Of a DNA stretch of 64,000 bases, positions 6,649 through 15,940 are shown in pieces; position 1 is the first letter of the stretch; every line of letters begins with the position of its first letter. A program made the position numbers and the translations under genes. The stretch comes from Acidimicrobiaceae bacterium (GTDB taxonomy: Bacteria; Actinomycetota; Acidimicrobiia; Acidimicrobiales; RAAP-2): assembly GCA_947456245.1 (NCBI GenBank), contig CANGPS010000004.1:27253-91252 (forward strand), written 5' to 3'. The notes below the pieces were generated by a model. The model did no database searches and had not been told where the DNA came from. It saw only the letters and a program-made list of their open reading frames with translations.

Positions 6649-9383
6649 GACCGCACCCTACCGGCCCGCGAACGGCGTCCGAGGACCAGCAGACCGATGG
6701 CGCCGAGGCCGATGGCGGCGACGGCGACGGCGGAGAGCACGAGGCCGGTCATCAGACCTGGGGCGTCATAGTGAAACGTGACCTTCCAGTCCCCAGCGGG
6801 GAGACGCACCGACTGGACGAGGTCATGGGGCAGGACGGCGACCTCTCTGCTCGTCCCCCCCGAGGCCGGAGCCACCGTCGCACCCCAACCCTTGAGCATG
6901 CTCTCCGAGCGCACCAGGGTCGATGGCCGATCGAGCCGGACCACGTCGACCTCTCCTCCGTTGGCCAGGCGGGTCGAGGAGACCACCGATCCAGCGGAGG
7001 ACCCCGCCACCGCCACCGGCGGAACCAGCGGCGCGGTCCGGGTGAAGTACTGCAGCGTGCCCTCAGTTCGCTCAAGCCGCCATGCCGAGGAGTCGAGGGC
7101 TGCCTGGTAGACACCGCCGAGATACGTCACCCGGCCCGTCACGTCGACGACGGCCGAGGAGTCCAAGACCTTGTCCACCGGACCAGTCACCGTCAGACCG
7201 CCGAGGAGCGGACGACCTTCGACCTCGACCAGCCACCCACGTCTCGAGGTCGAGATCGTGGTGTGCAGCCGGATCGTCCGACCGTCGAGGCCGATCCCCG
7301 TGACGCCGAGCGAGCCCGCACGGACCGGGTCCGCCATCACCGCCGACGACCGAGCGGCGAGGAAGATCGTCCGCAGCTCGATGCCCTGACCGAAGTAGAA
7401 GCGGCGCGACGAGCCGTCCGACACCCTCGGAGCGACCGGGCAGGTGACGCGGACCGGCGGCAGGGAGATCCCGCTGCCGTCGAACTCGAGCGGTGTCCCG
7501 GCCGTGGGGGCCATCGCCCCACCGGACACCACGACCGTGTGGAGGCGCAGCTGATCGAATCGCCCGAGCGCGAGCTGACAGGGGTCGAGTCCGTTCTGCA
7601 CGTGAGCACCGGTCGCCTCTCCGTAGACGGCACCGATGAGCGACCCGTATCCCTGGACGCTCGGCAGACGGGTGAAGACATTGGTGTCGGGCTTGCCGAG
7701 CGACACGAACTCATCCTCATGGGCCAGGTTCGGGTCGAGCAGGGCGAAGCGACCTGTCGTCCCGAGCATGGCCGAGGCATAGGCGGCCGAGGGCTTCGAC
7801 GGCACCCTGCCGCCGACCAGGCCGGTCGAGGTGCTCACGAGGTAGACGGCCGCGTCGAGGGCGAACAGCAGGGCGAGCCCGCGAGCCACCCGACGTGGGC
7901 TCCATCGGCCCACCCGGCGGACGATCACGAGCAAGGCGAGCGACAGGACGATCGGCGCCACCAGCCACGGGAGCATGTAGCGACCGAGGTCGACCTGGTC
8001 AGGGGTCACACCCCAGAACCGATAAGACGGCACGGGGGCCACGATGGCGGCCAGCGCCACCGCAGAGGTCACGATCAGAGGAGATGCGGTCACCCACCCT
8101 CGCCACCCCCGCAACGAGGCCCCCTCGCGATCCGACGCAAGGAGTCGACCGGCGAACCAGGCCACCGCCAGGCCTGCGGCGAGGTCGACCACGATGAGGT
8201 TGCGGCTCTGGAGACGGGTGTGGTTCAGCAGCGGGATGGCATGGAGCACGTGGCCGAGTGGCGTGAACGACCCCCAGGCGGTGATCATCCCCACCAGGCC
8301 GAAGGTGGCGACCAGCCAGAGCCAGACCGGCTCCCCTCGTCGACGCCGCCCCACCAGCGCCCCGAGCACCGCCCCGAGCCCGGCCAGGCCGAGGATGCCG
8401 ATGTAGCCGTTCAGCTCCGAGATGTTGTAGCTGACGAAGAAGTTCGGCTGCTCGAGCATGCCGACGCCTCCGAAGAAGTCCGGGATGGCCACGAGGATGC
8501 TGCGGTTCAGCGCCAGCGAGCCGGACCCGAAGAACCAGTACGTCAGGTTCGACCGCTGCGAGAGGTTGATGAAGTCCTGACCTGGGAGCAGCTGCGCGGC
8601 CGAGCACACCACACCCCACACCACGGACAGCCCCACCACCCCGACCACGACCAGACGTCGCCAGAGCCCGGAGCGGACGGCTGGGACGATGACGACATAG
8701 GGCACCACGACGAGTGCCACCACCTCGAGGTCGGCAATGGCCCGCGGCTCTCCCGTCAGGAACACCAGCGCCGAGACCACCGCCAGGCCGATGAGTGGCC
8801 ATCCCGCCCCGAGGACCGCCATCGAGGTCCGATCGGGCGACCCCTCGCCGCGCAGCCGCTCCCCCACCATGAGGACCATCAGGACGAACCACGGCAGCCA
8901 GCCCTGGCCCTGGATCACGGCCAGGTGGACCAGCTGGCCGGTCATCATCCCGAGGTACGCGTAGGTCAGGGCCCCGAGGAGCGCCGCGCCTGGCGAGAGC
9001 TTGAGCCAGCGAGCGAGCGCATAGAGGCCGAGTCCTGCGGCCCAGTAGCAGGTCACGACGTTGAGGAACCACGCCAGCATGTCGCCGAGGAGCACGAAGA
9101 CGAACGTCATCGGATAGAACGAGCCGGCGTTGAGTGCGCCGAGCAGCGGACTCCCGCCGAAGATCAGGCTGTTCCAGGAGGGCAGGTGCCCCGATCGCAT
9201 GATCTGGCCGCTGAGCGAGCGGAGGGGGAAGTTCTGGATCAGGTTGTCCTGCGTGATGGGTGGGTGACCCAAGAGCGTCGGCACAGCGAACATCACCGTC
9301 GGCAGCAGCACGAGGACCGCGATGGCCAGGCGATCCACCCGCGACACCCCCGAGGTGGCGATCCGGACCCGAAGCGCCCTCAC
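6645..9383 (-). CDS. YfhO-like polytopic membrane protein
   Basis: The 912-residue membrane protein has one N-terminal helix (about 18-38), a luminal/extracellular loop containing DNLIQNFPLRSL and SGHLPSWNSLIFGGSP, then about ten further hydrophobic segments to residue 500, a large soluble domain, and a last helix near the C-terminus before a basic tail. The Asp-x-x-x-Gln and LPSWN-FGG features match the YfhO/GT-C-like family, thought to handle lipid-linked sugars (in Firmicutes, teichoic-acid glycosylation). The substrate here is not readable. Both ends overlap neighbours by four bases (M16 protease upstream, dapB downstream), so it is translated within the pnp-dapB operon. Confidence 0.75.
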   Translation of the reverse strand: MRALRVRIATSGVSRVDRLAIAVLVLLPTVMFAVPTLLGHPPITQDNLIQNFPLRSLSGQIMRSGHLPSWNSLIFGGSPLLGALNAGSFYPMTFVFVLLGDMLAWFLNVVTCYWAAGLGLYALARWLKLSPGAALLGALTYAYLGMMTGQLVHLAVIQGQGWLPWFVLMVLMVGERLRGEGSPDRTSMAVLGAGWPLIGLAVVSALVFLTGEPRAIADLEVVALVVVPYVVIVPAVRSGLWRRLVVVGVVGLSVVWGVVCSAAQLLPGQDFINLSQRSNLTYWFFGSGSLALNRSILVAIPDFFGGVGMLEQPNFFVSYNISELNGYIGILGLAGLGAVLGALVGRRRRGEPVWLWLVATFGLVGMITAWGSFTPLGHVLHAIPLLNHTRLQSRNLIVVDLAAGLAVAWFAGRLLASDREGASLRGWRGWVTASPLIVTSAVALAAIVAPVPSYRFWGVTPDQVDLGRYMLPWLVAPIVLSLALLVIVRRVGRWSPRRVARGLALLFALDAAVYLVSTSTGLVGGRVPSKPSAAYASAMLGTTGRFALLDPNLAHEDEFVSLGKPDTNVFTRLPSVQGYGSLIGAVYGEATGAHVQNGLDPCQLALGRFDQLRLHTVVVSGGAMAPTAGTPLEFDGSGISLPPVRVTCPVAPRVSDGSSRRFYFGQGIELRTIFLAARSSAVMADPVRAGSLGVTGIGLDGRTIRLHTTISTSRRGWLVEVEGRPLLGGLTVTGPVDKVLDSSAVVDVTGRVTYLGGVYQAALDSSAWRLERTEGTLQYFTRTAPLVPPVAVAGSSAGSVVSSTRLANGGEVDVVRLDRPSTLVRSESMLKGWGATVAPASGGTSREVAVLPHDLVQSVRLPAGDWKVTFHYDAPGLMTGLVLSAVAVAAIGLGAIGLLVLGRRSRAGRVRS

Positions 9384-10636
9384 CGGCCGACCACCCGATC
9401 GAGGGCCGCCACAGCCGACGGCCGCACCGGTCCGACGAGCGTGGCGACCGTGGGGCCGAGCGCGATCCTCGATGCCATCGTGCGCACGTCATCAACGTCG
9501 AGCGACTCGAGCAGCGCGACCCGCTGCGAGGATTCGATCACGGCCTCGTGGATGAGCGCGTCAGCCCCGAGGCGACCGAGGCGAGTCAGCGGCTCGTCTG
9601 CGCTCAGCAGCAGATCGGTCCGCAGCGCCTCTGTGGAGCGCTCCACCTCCTCGTCGCTCACCGCCCCTCCGGCCGCCTCGTCGAAGGCCGCGGCCAGGAG
9701 CTCGATGACCTCGCCCATCGCGTCAGGAGCACTTGCGGCGTAGGCCGAGATGCTGCCCGCACCGGCATAGAGCGAGAGCTCCGTCCCGACCCCATAGGCC
9801 AGACCTCGCTCCTCACGCACCTGACGGAACAGGCGGCTCGAGACCCCACCTCCGAGCAGGTGCGATAGCACGCCCAACGCCGCCCTCTCCTTCGGCTCGA
9901 GCGGTCCCAAGGGGGTGCCGAGCACGACATGCGCCTGGCTCCCCGCCTGGTCGATGACCCGAGTCGATGGCGACGGGAGGTCGGGGGCGGTGCGCACGGC
10001 CTGGGTCGCAGGTCGCGCCACCACGAGGGTGTCGGTCAGCTCGACGATGACCTCGTGGTCGACGGCCCCGACGGCGAGCACCACCATGCGGGCGGTCCCG
10101 TAGGTCGCATCGTGGAACCGGCGCAGCGCATCTGCGTCGAGCCTTCGCAGCGTCTCCTCGGTGCCGAGCACGTCACGGCCCAGCTGGTGACCCGGGAAGC
10201 ACAGCTCCTCGAATGCCGTTCCGGCGATGTCTGCCGGCTCGTCGTCGCGCGAGAGGATCTCATCGGAGACCACGGCCAGCTCCGAGGAGACCGCCGCCGG
10301 GTCGAGCGTGGGCGCCAGGATGACCGATGTCAGCAGTCGGTGGGCCTCGGCCGTCCGCTCCGGCAGGGTGCGGACGTAGGCCGTCATCACCTCCTTGTCC
10401 GTGTACGCGTTCGAGTCCCCGCCGAAGCGGTCCAGCAGATCGGCGATCGACCGCCCGTCATAGTGGGCGGACCCTCGGAACAAGAGATGCTCGAGCAGGT
10501 GGGAGGACCCCTGCTGGTCATCGAGCTCGAATCGTGAGCCTGCGGCGACCATGACGCCGAGCGCGACCGAGCGGGCGCCCGGGATCACCTCGGTGATCAC
10601 CTGACACCCGCTCGAGCGTGTGGTTCTGCGGATCAT
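9380..10636 (-). CDS. M16 family zinc metallopeptidase
   Basis: The 418-residue pitrilysin-type peptidase, similar to processing-peptidase beta-like bacterial M16B proteins, has the inverted zinc motif HLLEH (His46, Glu49, His50) and the third ligand Glu126 at the expected spacing. Two M16 halves follow. It sits 20 bases after pnp, a classic actinobacterial pairing, and overlaps the YfhO-like gene by four bases. Substrates of these cytosolic proteases are poorly known. The active site is complete, so it is not a degenerate partner subunit. Confidence 0.93.
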   Translation of the reverse strand: MIRRTTRSSGCQVITEVIPGARSVALGVMVAAGSRFELDDQQGSSHLLEHLLFRGSAHYDGRSIADLLDRFGGDSNAYTDKEVMTAYVRTLPERTAEAHRLLTSVILAPTLDPAAVSSELAVVSDEILSRDDEPADIAGTAFEELCFPGHQLGRDVLGTEETLRRLDADALRRFHDATYGTARMVVLAVGAVDHEVIVELTDTLVVARPATQAVRTAPDLPSPSTRVIDQAGSQAHVVLGTPLGPLEPKERAALGVLSHLLGGGVSSRLFRQVREERGLAYGVGTELSLYAGAGSISAYAASAPDAMGEVIELLAAAFDEAAGGAVSDEEVERSTEALRTDLLLSADEPLTRLGRLGADALIHEAVIESSQRVALLESLDVDDVRTMASRIALGPTVATLVGPVRPSAVAALDRVVGR

Positions 10637-10656
10637 CTCAAGACCCGATGGAGGAC

Positions 10657-13071
10657 TCAGCGACGACGTCCCCGGTTCCTCGAGCGTCCGCCGCCGTCAC
10701 CCGAGGGCGCCGGTGCACCAGGACCGAGGTCGCCGAGCTCGGCCTCGAGCTCTGCCTCGAAGCTGTCCTCGAAGGACGAGGAGGCCGTCGGGGCCGACGA
10801 CTCGCCACGCGGAGCGCGGTCACGGTCACGGTCACGGTCACGAGAGGGTGCGGGGCTGTCCGAGCTGTCGCCCGAGTCATCCGGTGCACCAGCCAGCGAC
10901 AGCGACACCTTGCCCTGAGGGTCGATGTCGTCCACGCGGACCTCGATGGCCTGACCGAGGTCGAGGACGTCCTCGACCTGACCGATGCGCTTGCCACCGG
11001 CGAGCGAGGACATCTTGGAGATGTGCAGCAGGCCGTCACGGCCGGGCAGGATGTTGACGAAGGCACCGAACTTGGTCACGTTGACGACCTTGCCCTGGTA
11101 GACCTCTCCGACCTCGGCGGTCGGGGGGTCGAGGATCAGGGCGATCCGACGACGGGCCTCCTCGACGGCGTGGCCGTCGACCGCACCGATCGTCACCGTG
11201 CCGACGACGCCGTCGTCGTCGACGGCGATGTCCGCGCCGGTCTCCTGCTGAAGGGTGTTGATGACCTTGCCCTTCGGGCCGATGACCTCGCCGATCTTGT
11301 CGATCGGGATCTCCATCGACACGATCTTCGGGGCGCTCATGGCGACGTGGTCGCGGGGCTCCGGGATGGTGTCGGTCATGACCTTGAGGATCTCGAGGCG
11401 AGCCTGCTTGGCCTGGTGCAGCGCCTTGGCCAGCACGTCGGAGGGCAGCCCGTCGATCTTCGTGTCGAGCTGCAGGGCGGTGACCGCGTCAAGCGAGCCG
11501 GCGACCTTGAAGTCCATGTCACCGAACGCGTCCTCGGCTCCGAGGATGTCGGTGAGGGTGACATAGGCGTCGCCCTCGTGGACGAGGCCCATGGCGATGC
11601 CGGCGATGGGGGCAGCGATCGGCACGCCAGCCGCCATCAGCGACAGGGACGAGCCACACACCGACGCCATCGACGTCGAGCCGTTCGACGACATGATGTC
11701 CGACACCAGGCGAAGGGTGTAGGGGAACTTCTCCTGCACCGGGACGACCGGGAGCAGGGCACGCTCGGCGAGCATTCCGTGCCCGATCTCACGACGCTTG
11801 GGGCCCCGCATGAAGCCCGTCTCGCCCGTCGAGTACGGAGGGAAGTTGTAGTGGTGCATGTAGCGCTTGGTCTCGTCCGGCGTGATCGTGTCGATCAGCT
11901 GGTTCATGCGAGGCATGCCGAGGGTGGTCACGTTGATGCACTGGGTCTCGCCACGCTGGAACATGGCTGAGCCGTGAGCGGTCGGGAACAGGTCGATCTC
12001 GGCGGTCAGCGGACGGATGTCGGTGACCGAGCGGCCGTCGATGCGGACGCCATCCTCGATGATGCGCTTGCGCACGAGCTTCTTGGTCAGCGAGCGGATC
12101 GCCGCCTTGATCTCACCCTCGCGCTCGGGGAAGCGCTCGCCGAGCTCGGCGATGATCTCGGCGCCTGCGGCGTCGAGGGCGGCGTTGCGCTCGGCCTTGG
12201 TGATCTGCACGTTGGCGGCGGTGAGCTTGGCCGTGCCGACCTCCTCGACCGCTGCGAACACGTCGTCGGCGTAGTCCGAGGCGACCGTGTACGGCATGGG
12301 CGTGATCGGCCCACGCTCGGCGACGAAGTCAGCCACGAGCTTGCGCTGCAGGAGGATGGCCTCGCGGATCCAGACCTTGGAGGCCTCGAGCCCGGCGGCG
12401 AGGACGTCCTCGTCGACCTTCGGTGCGCCGTCGGCGTACATGTCGAAGCTTCCCTCGGTCCCACCGGCCTCCACCATCATGATGGCGATGTCGGTGTTGT
12501 CATCGTCGCTCAGCGCCCGTCCGGCGACCACGAGCTCGAAGGTCGACTCGTCGCCCTCCTGGAAGGTCGGGTGCGGGATCCAGGTGCCATCGGTCGTGTA
12601 GGCCACGCGGACCGCACCGATGGGGCCGTCAAACGGGATGCCCGAGAGCATCAGGGCCGCCGAGGCAGCGTTGATGGCGATGATGTCGTGCGGGTTCTTC
12701 TGGTCGGCGCCGAAGACGGTGCCCACGACGTGGACCTCGTTGCGGAAGCCCTTGGGGAACGAGGGACGCAGCGGGCGGTCGATGAGCCGGCAGATCAGGA
12801 TCGCCTGGTCGGAGGACTTGCCCTCACGACGGAAGAACGAGCCGGGGATCTTTCCGGCGGCGTAGGTCCGCTCCTCGATGTCGACGGTGAGCGGGAAGAA
12901 GTCCGCGCCGTCGCGCACGTGGCGGGCTGCTGTGGCCGTGGCGAGGACGATGGTGTCCCCGATGCGGGCGACGACTGCTCCGTCGGCAAGCTGCGCGAGC
13001 TTTCCGGCCTCGAAGCTGAGGGTGCGGTCTGTGCCGCTGATGGGTCCTTCGACCCGGATGGCGTCTGCCAT
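10657..13071 (-). CDS. pnp: Polyribonucleotide nucleotidyltransferase (PNPase)
   Basis: Phosphorolytic 3'-5' exoribonuclease of the RNA degradosome. The 804-residue protein carries two RNase PH domains, the alpha-helical linker, a KH domain (IGEVIGPKGKVINTLQ) and an S1 domain (VGEVYQGKVVNVTKFGAF). It is followed by a long tail with an Asp-Arg repeat and an Arg/Gly end, making it about 80-100 residues longer than typical PNPases. ATG 13071 is preceded by AAAGGA; the frame is open to 13194 but that part is not conserved. It follows rpsO, as in most bacteria, with a long hairpin between them that may control it. Confidence 0.97.
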   Translation of the reverse strand: MADAIRVEGPISGTDRTLSFEAGKLAQLADGAVVARIGDTIVLATATAARHVRDGADFFPLTVDIEERTYAAGKIPGSFFRREGKSSDQAILICRLIDRPLRPSFPKGFRNEVHVVGTVFGADQKNPHDIIAINAASAALMLSGIPFDGPIGAVRVAYTTDGTWIPHPTFQEGDESTFELVVAGRALSDDDNTDIAIMMVEAGGTEGSFDMYADGAPKVDEDVLAAGLEASKVWIREAILLQRKLVADFVAERGPITPMPYTVASDYADDVFAAVEEVGTAKLTAANVQITKAERNAALDAAGAEIIAELGERFPEREGEIKAAIRSLTKKLVRKRIIEDGVRIDGRSVTDIRPLTAEIDLFPTAHGSAMFQRGETQCINVTTLGMPRMNQLIDTITPDETKRYMHHYNFPPYSTGETGFMRGPKRREIGHGMLAERALLPVVPVQEKFPYTLRLVSDIMSSNGSTSMASVCGSSLSLMAAGVPIAAPIAGIAMGLVHEGDAYVTLTDILGAEDAFGDMDFKVAGSLDAVTALQLDTKIDGLPSDVLAKALHQAKQARLEILKVMTDTIPEPRDHVAMSAPKIVSMEIPIDKIGEVIGPKGKVINTLQQETGADIAVDDDGVVGTVTIGAVDGHAVEEARRRIALILDPPTAEVGEVYQGKVVNVTKFGAFVNILPGRDGLLHISKMSSLAGGKRIGQVEDVLDLGQAIEVRVDDIDPQGKVSLSLAGAPDDSGDSSDSPAPSRDRDRDRDRAPRGESSAPTASSSFEDSFEAELEAELGDLGPGAPAPSGDGGGRSRNRGRRR
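10818..10841. repeat. Hexamer tandem repeat in the pnp tail
   Basis: Four exact copies of GGTCAC on the + strand encode four Asp-Arg dipeptides in the C-terminal tail of PNPase. Such a run can change copy number by slippage without breaking the frame. Confidence 0.85.
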
Positions 13072-13194
13072 GTGATGTTTCCTTTGTGTGAGGGACGTCC
13101 CCGCTCCGGTTCCCAGTGGTCGACCACCTTCGCTGCACTTGGTGGCAGGAGGTGACCGGCGACTGGCAGCCGACGGAGGGAACGTCCGTGTCAT

Positions 13195-13226
13195 GACGGC
13201 CCGGGCCCGACGGGGCCAGGACCGTC
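13195..13226 (-). promoter_or_regulatory. Long stem-loop between rpsO and pnp
   Basis: Arms of 14 bases (13195-13208 and 13213-13226) pair with one G-U and one mismatch around a 4-base loop, starting seven bases past the rpsO stop on the - strand. In Escherichia coli the same interval holds a terminator and an RNase III-cleaved hairpin that lets PNPase control its own message. An equivalent role here is inference. No U-tract follows. Confidence 0.6.
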
Positions 13227-13232
13227 GCCTTG

Positions 13233-13490
13233 CTAGCGGCGGATGCCGAGCTTGGCGATGATCGAGCGATAGCGCTCGACGTCGTTGTCGCGGACATAGT
13301 CCAGCAGGCGGCGACGACGGCCGATGAGCTTCATCAGACCCCGACGGGTGTGGTGATCGCCCTTGTGCACCTTGAGGTGCTCAGTGAGGTGGGAGATGCG
13401 GTCAGTCAGCAGCGCGATCTGGACCTCGGAAGAACCGGTGTCGGTGTCGTGCAGCCGGTTGTCGGCAATGATCTCCTGCTTCTCAGCCAT
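13233..13490 (-). CDS. rpsO: 30S ribosomal protein S15
   Basis: The 85-residue product is a slightly short but complete S15, which binds the central domain of 16S rRNA early in 30S assembly. Conserved features are the [12 protein letters not shown] block, HTRRGLM and [12 protein letters not shown] 13490 is preceded by AGAGGA at good spacing; the frame stays open upstream to 13589 but there is no homology there. The 144-base gap to ribF probably holds its promoter: a TGCTACCAT extended -10-like sequence is visible on the - strand at 13595-13603, without a convincing -35. Confidence 0.97.
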   Translation of the reverse strand: MAEKQEIIADNRLHDTDTGSSEVQIALLTDRISHLTEHLKVHKGDHHTRRGLMKLIGRRRRLLDYVRDNDVERYRSIIAKLGIRR

Positions 13491-13634
13491 GTCGTCGTCC
13501 TCTTCTGGATCGTGTACGGAGGGAACGGTCAGCGATCGATCTCGCTGGCCACAGCGCCCGCGCCCAAGAGTTGAGCCCGTGACGTGCACCCAACATGGTA
13601 GCAGGCGACGCCCTCAGAACCCGGATGGTGCGGT

Positions 13635-14579
13635 TCAGCGGGCGTCGTGGGAGGCGCAGCGCTGCGCCGAGGCCTCGATGTCGAGCCGCATCTGTGCGAT
13701 CAGCTCCTCGACCGAGTCGAACCGCTCCTCGGCCCTCAGGTGCGCGAGGAACGACACCCGGGCCTGATGGCCGTAGAGGTCCCCATCGAATCCGATGACG
13801 TGCACCTCGACGAGGGGGTCGGCCGACTCGTAGAAGGTCGGGCGACGGCCGATCGAGATGGCGGCAGGCCAGCGACCCACCGCGTCGTCCTCGTAGAACC
13901 CGGCATAGATGCCGACCGCGGGCAGTGCCATGGCATCAGGCACATGGACGTTGGCGGTCGGGCAGCCGAGCTCCGGCCCTCCCCTGCCATCGCCGTGGAG
14001 GACCGGACCGCGCACCTGGTGGAGCCGGCCGAGCAGCTCGGACGCCTCCTCGACGGCACCCTCGGAGACCAGGCTCCGGATCCTCGTCGAAGAGATCGGG
14101 TTCCCATCCGCCTCGCCGAGCGTCACGCCCTCGACCCGGAAGCCCTGGCGCTCCCCCGCCGACCGCAGGAGGGCGACGTCGCCCTGGCGATCCCGACCGA
14201 AGCGGAAGTCCTCCCCCACGATGACCTTGGTGGCACCGAGCTGGCCGACGAGCACATCGGTCACGAAGTCCTCCGCCGACTCCCTCGCTCGGTCGGAGTC
14301 GAAGGGGATCACCGCCACCACGTCCACGCCGAGTCCCTCGAGCAGCTCGAGGCGCTGTGGGAGGTCGCAGAGCAGCAGCGGAGCGTGCTCAGGGCGGACG
14401 ACCTCGGCCGGGTGCCGGTCGAAGGTGGCCACCACCGAGGTCAGGCCCTCATCGCGGGCCTCTCGGACCATGCGGCCGAGTGTGCGCTGATGGCCGAGGT
14501 GCACGCCGTCGTAGACGCCGATGGTGACGATGGAGCCGGCCGCGGGCAGGGCGCGATCTTCGGGGGCCAGCACGTGCAT
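13635..14579 (-). CDS. ribF: Bifunctional riboflavin kinase/FAD synthetase
   Basis: This enzyme phosphorylates riboflavin to FMN and adenylates FMN to FAD. The 314-residue protein has an N-terminal nucleotidyltransferase domain (GVYDGVHLGHQRTL, then SSTRIR near 170) and a C-terminal riboflavin kinase domain (PTANVHVPD, GDLYGHQARVSFLAHLR). ATG 14579 is chosen; two GTG codons directly upstream (14582, 14585) are equally possible and there is no clear binding site. It follows truB by about 50 bases and precedes rpsO, the usual actinobacterial order. Confidence 0.96.
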   Translation of the reverse strand: MHVLAPEDRALPAAGSIVTIGVYDGVHLGHQRTLGRMVREARDEGLTSVVATFDRHPAEVVRPEHAPLLLCDLPQRLELLEGLGVDVVAVIPFDSDRARESAEDFVTDVLVGQLGATKVIVGEDFRFGRDRQGDVALLRSAGERQGFRVEGVTLGEADGNPISSTRIRSLVSEGAVEEASELLGRLHQVRGPVLHGDGRGGPELGCPTANVHVPDAMALPAVGIYAGFYEDDAVGRWPAAISIGRRPTFYESADPLVEVHVIGFDGDLYGHQARVSFLAHLRAEERFDSVEELIAQMRLDIEASAQRCASHDAR

Positions 14580-14632
14580 CACCACAGAAACCTAGACGGT
14601 CGTCACCGAGGCCAAGACCGGTGCTTCCGGGA

Positions 14633-15553
14633 TCATCCTGCGGCGAGCACCACAGACGCGGCCAGGGCGCCGGCCTTCGGCTCGTAGATGGCCAGCAGCG
14701 CTCCCTCCGCGTCGAGGACGGCCACCGGGGTGGCGCCGTCGGCGAGGATGCTCGTCGCCTCGAGCGAGCGACCGGTGGCGACCCGGGCGGCTCCCTCGTC
14801 ATCGACCACCAGCGACGGGAGGTGCCGCATGGCCGCGGCCGGGGTCAGCAGGGCCTCGCTGGTCGCGGCGGTCTCTCGGTCGGTGACCGCCATGATCTCG
14901 TCGAGCGTCCTGGCGTCCTCGAGGCTGAAGGCGCCCACCGCCGTGCGGCGGAGGCTGCCGAGGTGCGCACCACCACCGAGGCCGCGTCCCAAGTCGTCGA
15001 CGAGGCTTCGGACATAGGTGCCAGACGAGCAGACCACTGAGAAGCCGAACACCATGGGATCCTCCGTTGGGGTGACCGTGAAGGACTCGATCGTGACCGG
15101 ACGGGCGGCTCGCTCGATCTCGACCCCCTGGCGGGCCAATTCGTGGAGCCGCACCCCGTCGACCTTGAGCGCGGAGACCATCGGTGGGACCTGGAGGATC
15201 TCCCCTGTCAGCAGGGATGCCTGCGTCTTGATCGAGGCGTCGTCGACCTGTCCCATGTCGAAGGTTGCCGTCACCTCTCCGTCAGCGTCGAGCGTCGTCG
15301 TCGTCGAGCCGAGGACGAGCGTCCCGTCGTAGCGCTTCGTCGTATCCTGGAGGAATCGCATCAACCTCGTAGCGCGCCCCATCCCGACCAGCAGCACCCC
15401 GGTGGCCGAGGGGTCGAGGGTCCCGGCATGACCGGTGCGGCGCTGGCCGAACACCCCACGGAGCTTGGCCACCACGTCGTGGCTGGTCCAGCCGGGCTCC
15501 TTGTTCACCACCACAAGTCCGGTGGGCCCGGCCGAGGATCCCTTCCGCCCCAT
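14633..15553 (-). CDS. truB: tRNA pseudouridine-55 synthase
   Basis: This enzyme makes pseudouridine 55 in the T-loop of tRNAs. The 306-residue protein has the signature GHAGTLDPSATGVLL with catalytic Asp47, KRYDGTLVLG, the SSGTYVRSL block and a C-terminal PUA-like extension. The start overlaps the rbfA stop by one base (TGATG), which couples the two genes. The product length is normal for actinobacteria. Confidence 0.97.
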   Translation of the reverse strand: MGRKGSSAGPTGLVVVNKEPGWTSHDVVAKLRGVFGQRRTGHAGTLDPSATGVLLVGMGRATRLMRFLQDTTKRYDGTLVLGSTTTTLDADGEVTATFDMGQVDDASIKTQASLLTGEILQVPPMVSALKVDGVRLHELARQGVEIERAARPVTIESFTVTPTEDPMVFGFSVVCSSGTYVRSLVDDLGRGLGGGAHLGSLRRTAVGAFSLEDARTLDEIMAVTDRETAATSEALLTPAAAMRHLPSLVVDDEGAARVATGRSLEATSILADGATPVAVLDAEGALLAIYEPKAGALAASVVLAAG

Positions 15554-15936
15554 CAGCCTTCGCCGGCTGAGTCCGCCAGGCGCCGCAGCGCCTCATCGAT
15601 CTTGGCGCCCTCGGTCACCCCGGGATCGACCTCGAAGTGCAGCTTCGGCGTCCGCTTCATGCGCGCCGATCGACCGACGAGCGCCTGGAGCGCCGGGCGT
15701 CGCTGCTCGAGCGCGTCGCGGGCGCCATCGGTGAGCGAGCTGAAGTAGACGGTGGCGTTGCGCAGGTCCGAGAGGGTGTTGACCTCGGTCACCGTCGCCA
15801 TCCTCAACCGCTCGTCGGCATCCGCGAGACGCTCGATCTCCTCCGCCAGGACCTGGCGGAGGAGCTGGTTGATTCGTCGGGTCCTCGGGAAGTCCGCCGC
15901 TCCGCCATAGGCCCGATCACGGGGTCGTGGTGCCAT
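15553..15936 (-). CDS. rbfA: 30S ribosome-binding factor A
   Basis: The 127-residue RbfA is a KH-like factor that binds immature 30S subunits near 16S helix 1. Recognisable blocks are RRINQLLRQVLAEEIERL at the N-terminus, VTEVNTLSDLRNATVYFS and RMKRTPKLHFEVDPGV. It lies four bases after infB and overlaps truB by one base, in the conserved nusA-infB-rbfA-truB order. Confidence 0.95.
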   Translation of the reverse strand: MAPRPRDRAYGGAADFPRTRRINQLLRQVLAEEIERLADADERLRMATVTEVNTLSDLRNATVYFSSLTDGARDALEQRRPALQALVGRSARMKRTPKLHFEVDPGVTEGAKIDEALRRLADSAGEG

Positions 15937-15940
15937 CGAA

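Noticed and set aside
6771..9743. A 990-codon open frame on the + strand
   Set aside because: It lies antisense to the YfhO-like and M16 genes, is dominated by Arg, His, Gly, Asp and Glu as expected from GC-rich complement, and shows no domain. The - strand genes have clear motifs and junctions.
10818..10841. CRISPR-like or regulatory repeat
   Set aside because: The hexamer copies are contiguous, without spacers, and simply encode Asp-Arg pairs in the PNPase tail.
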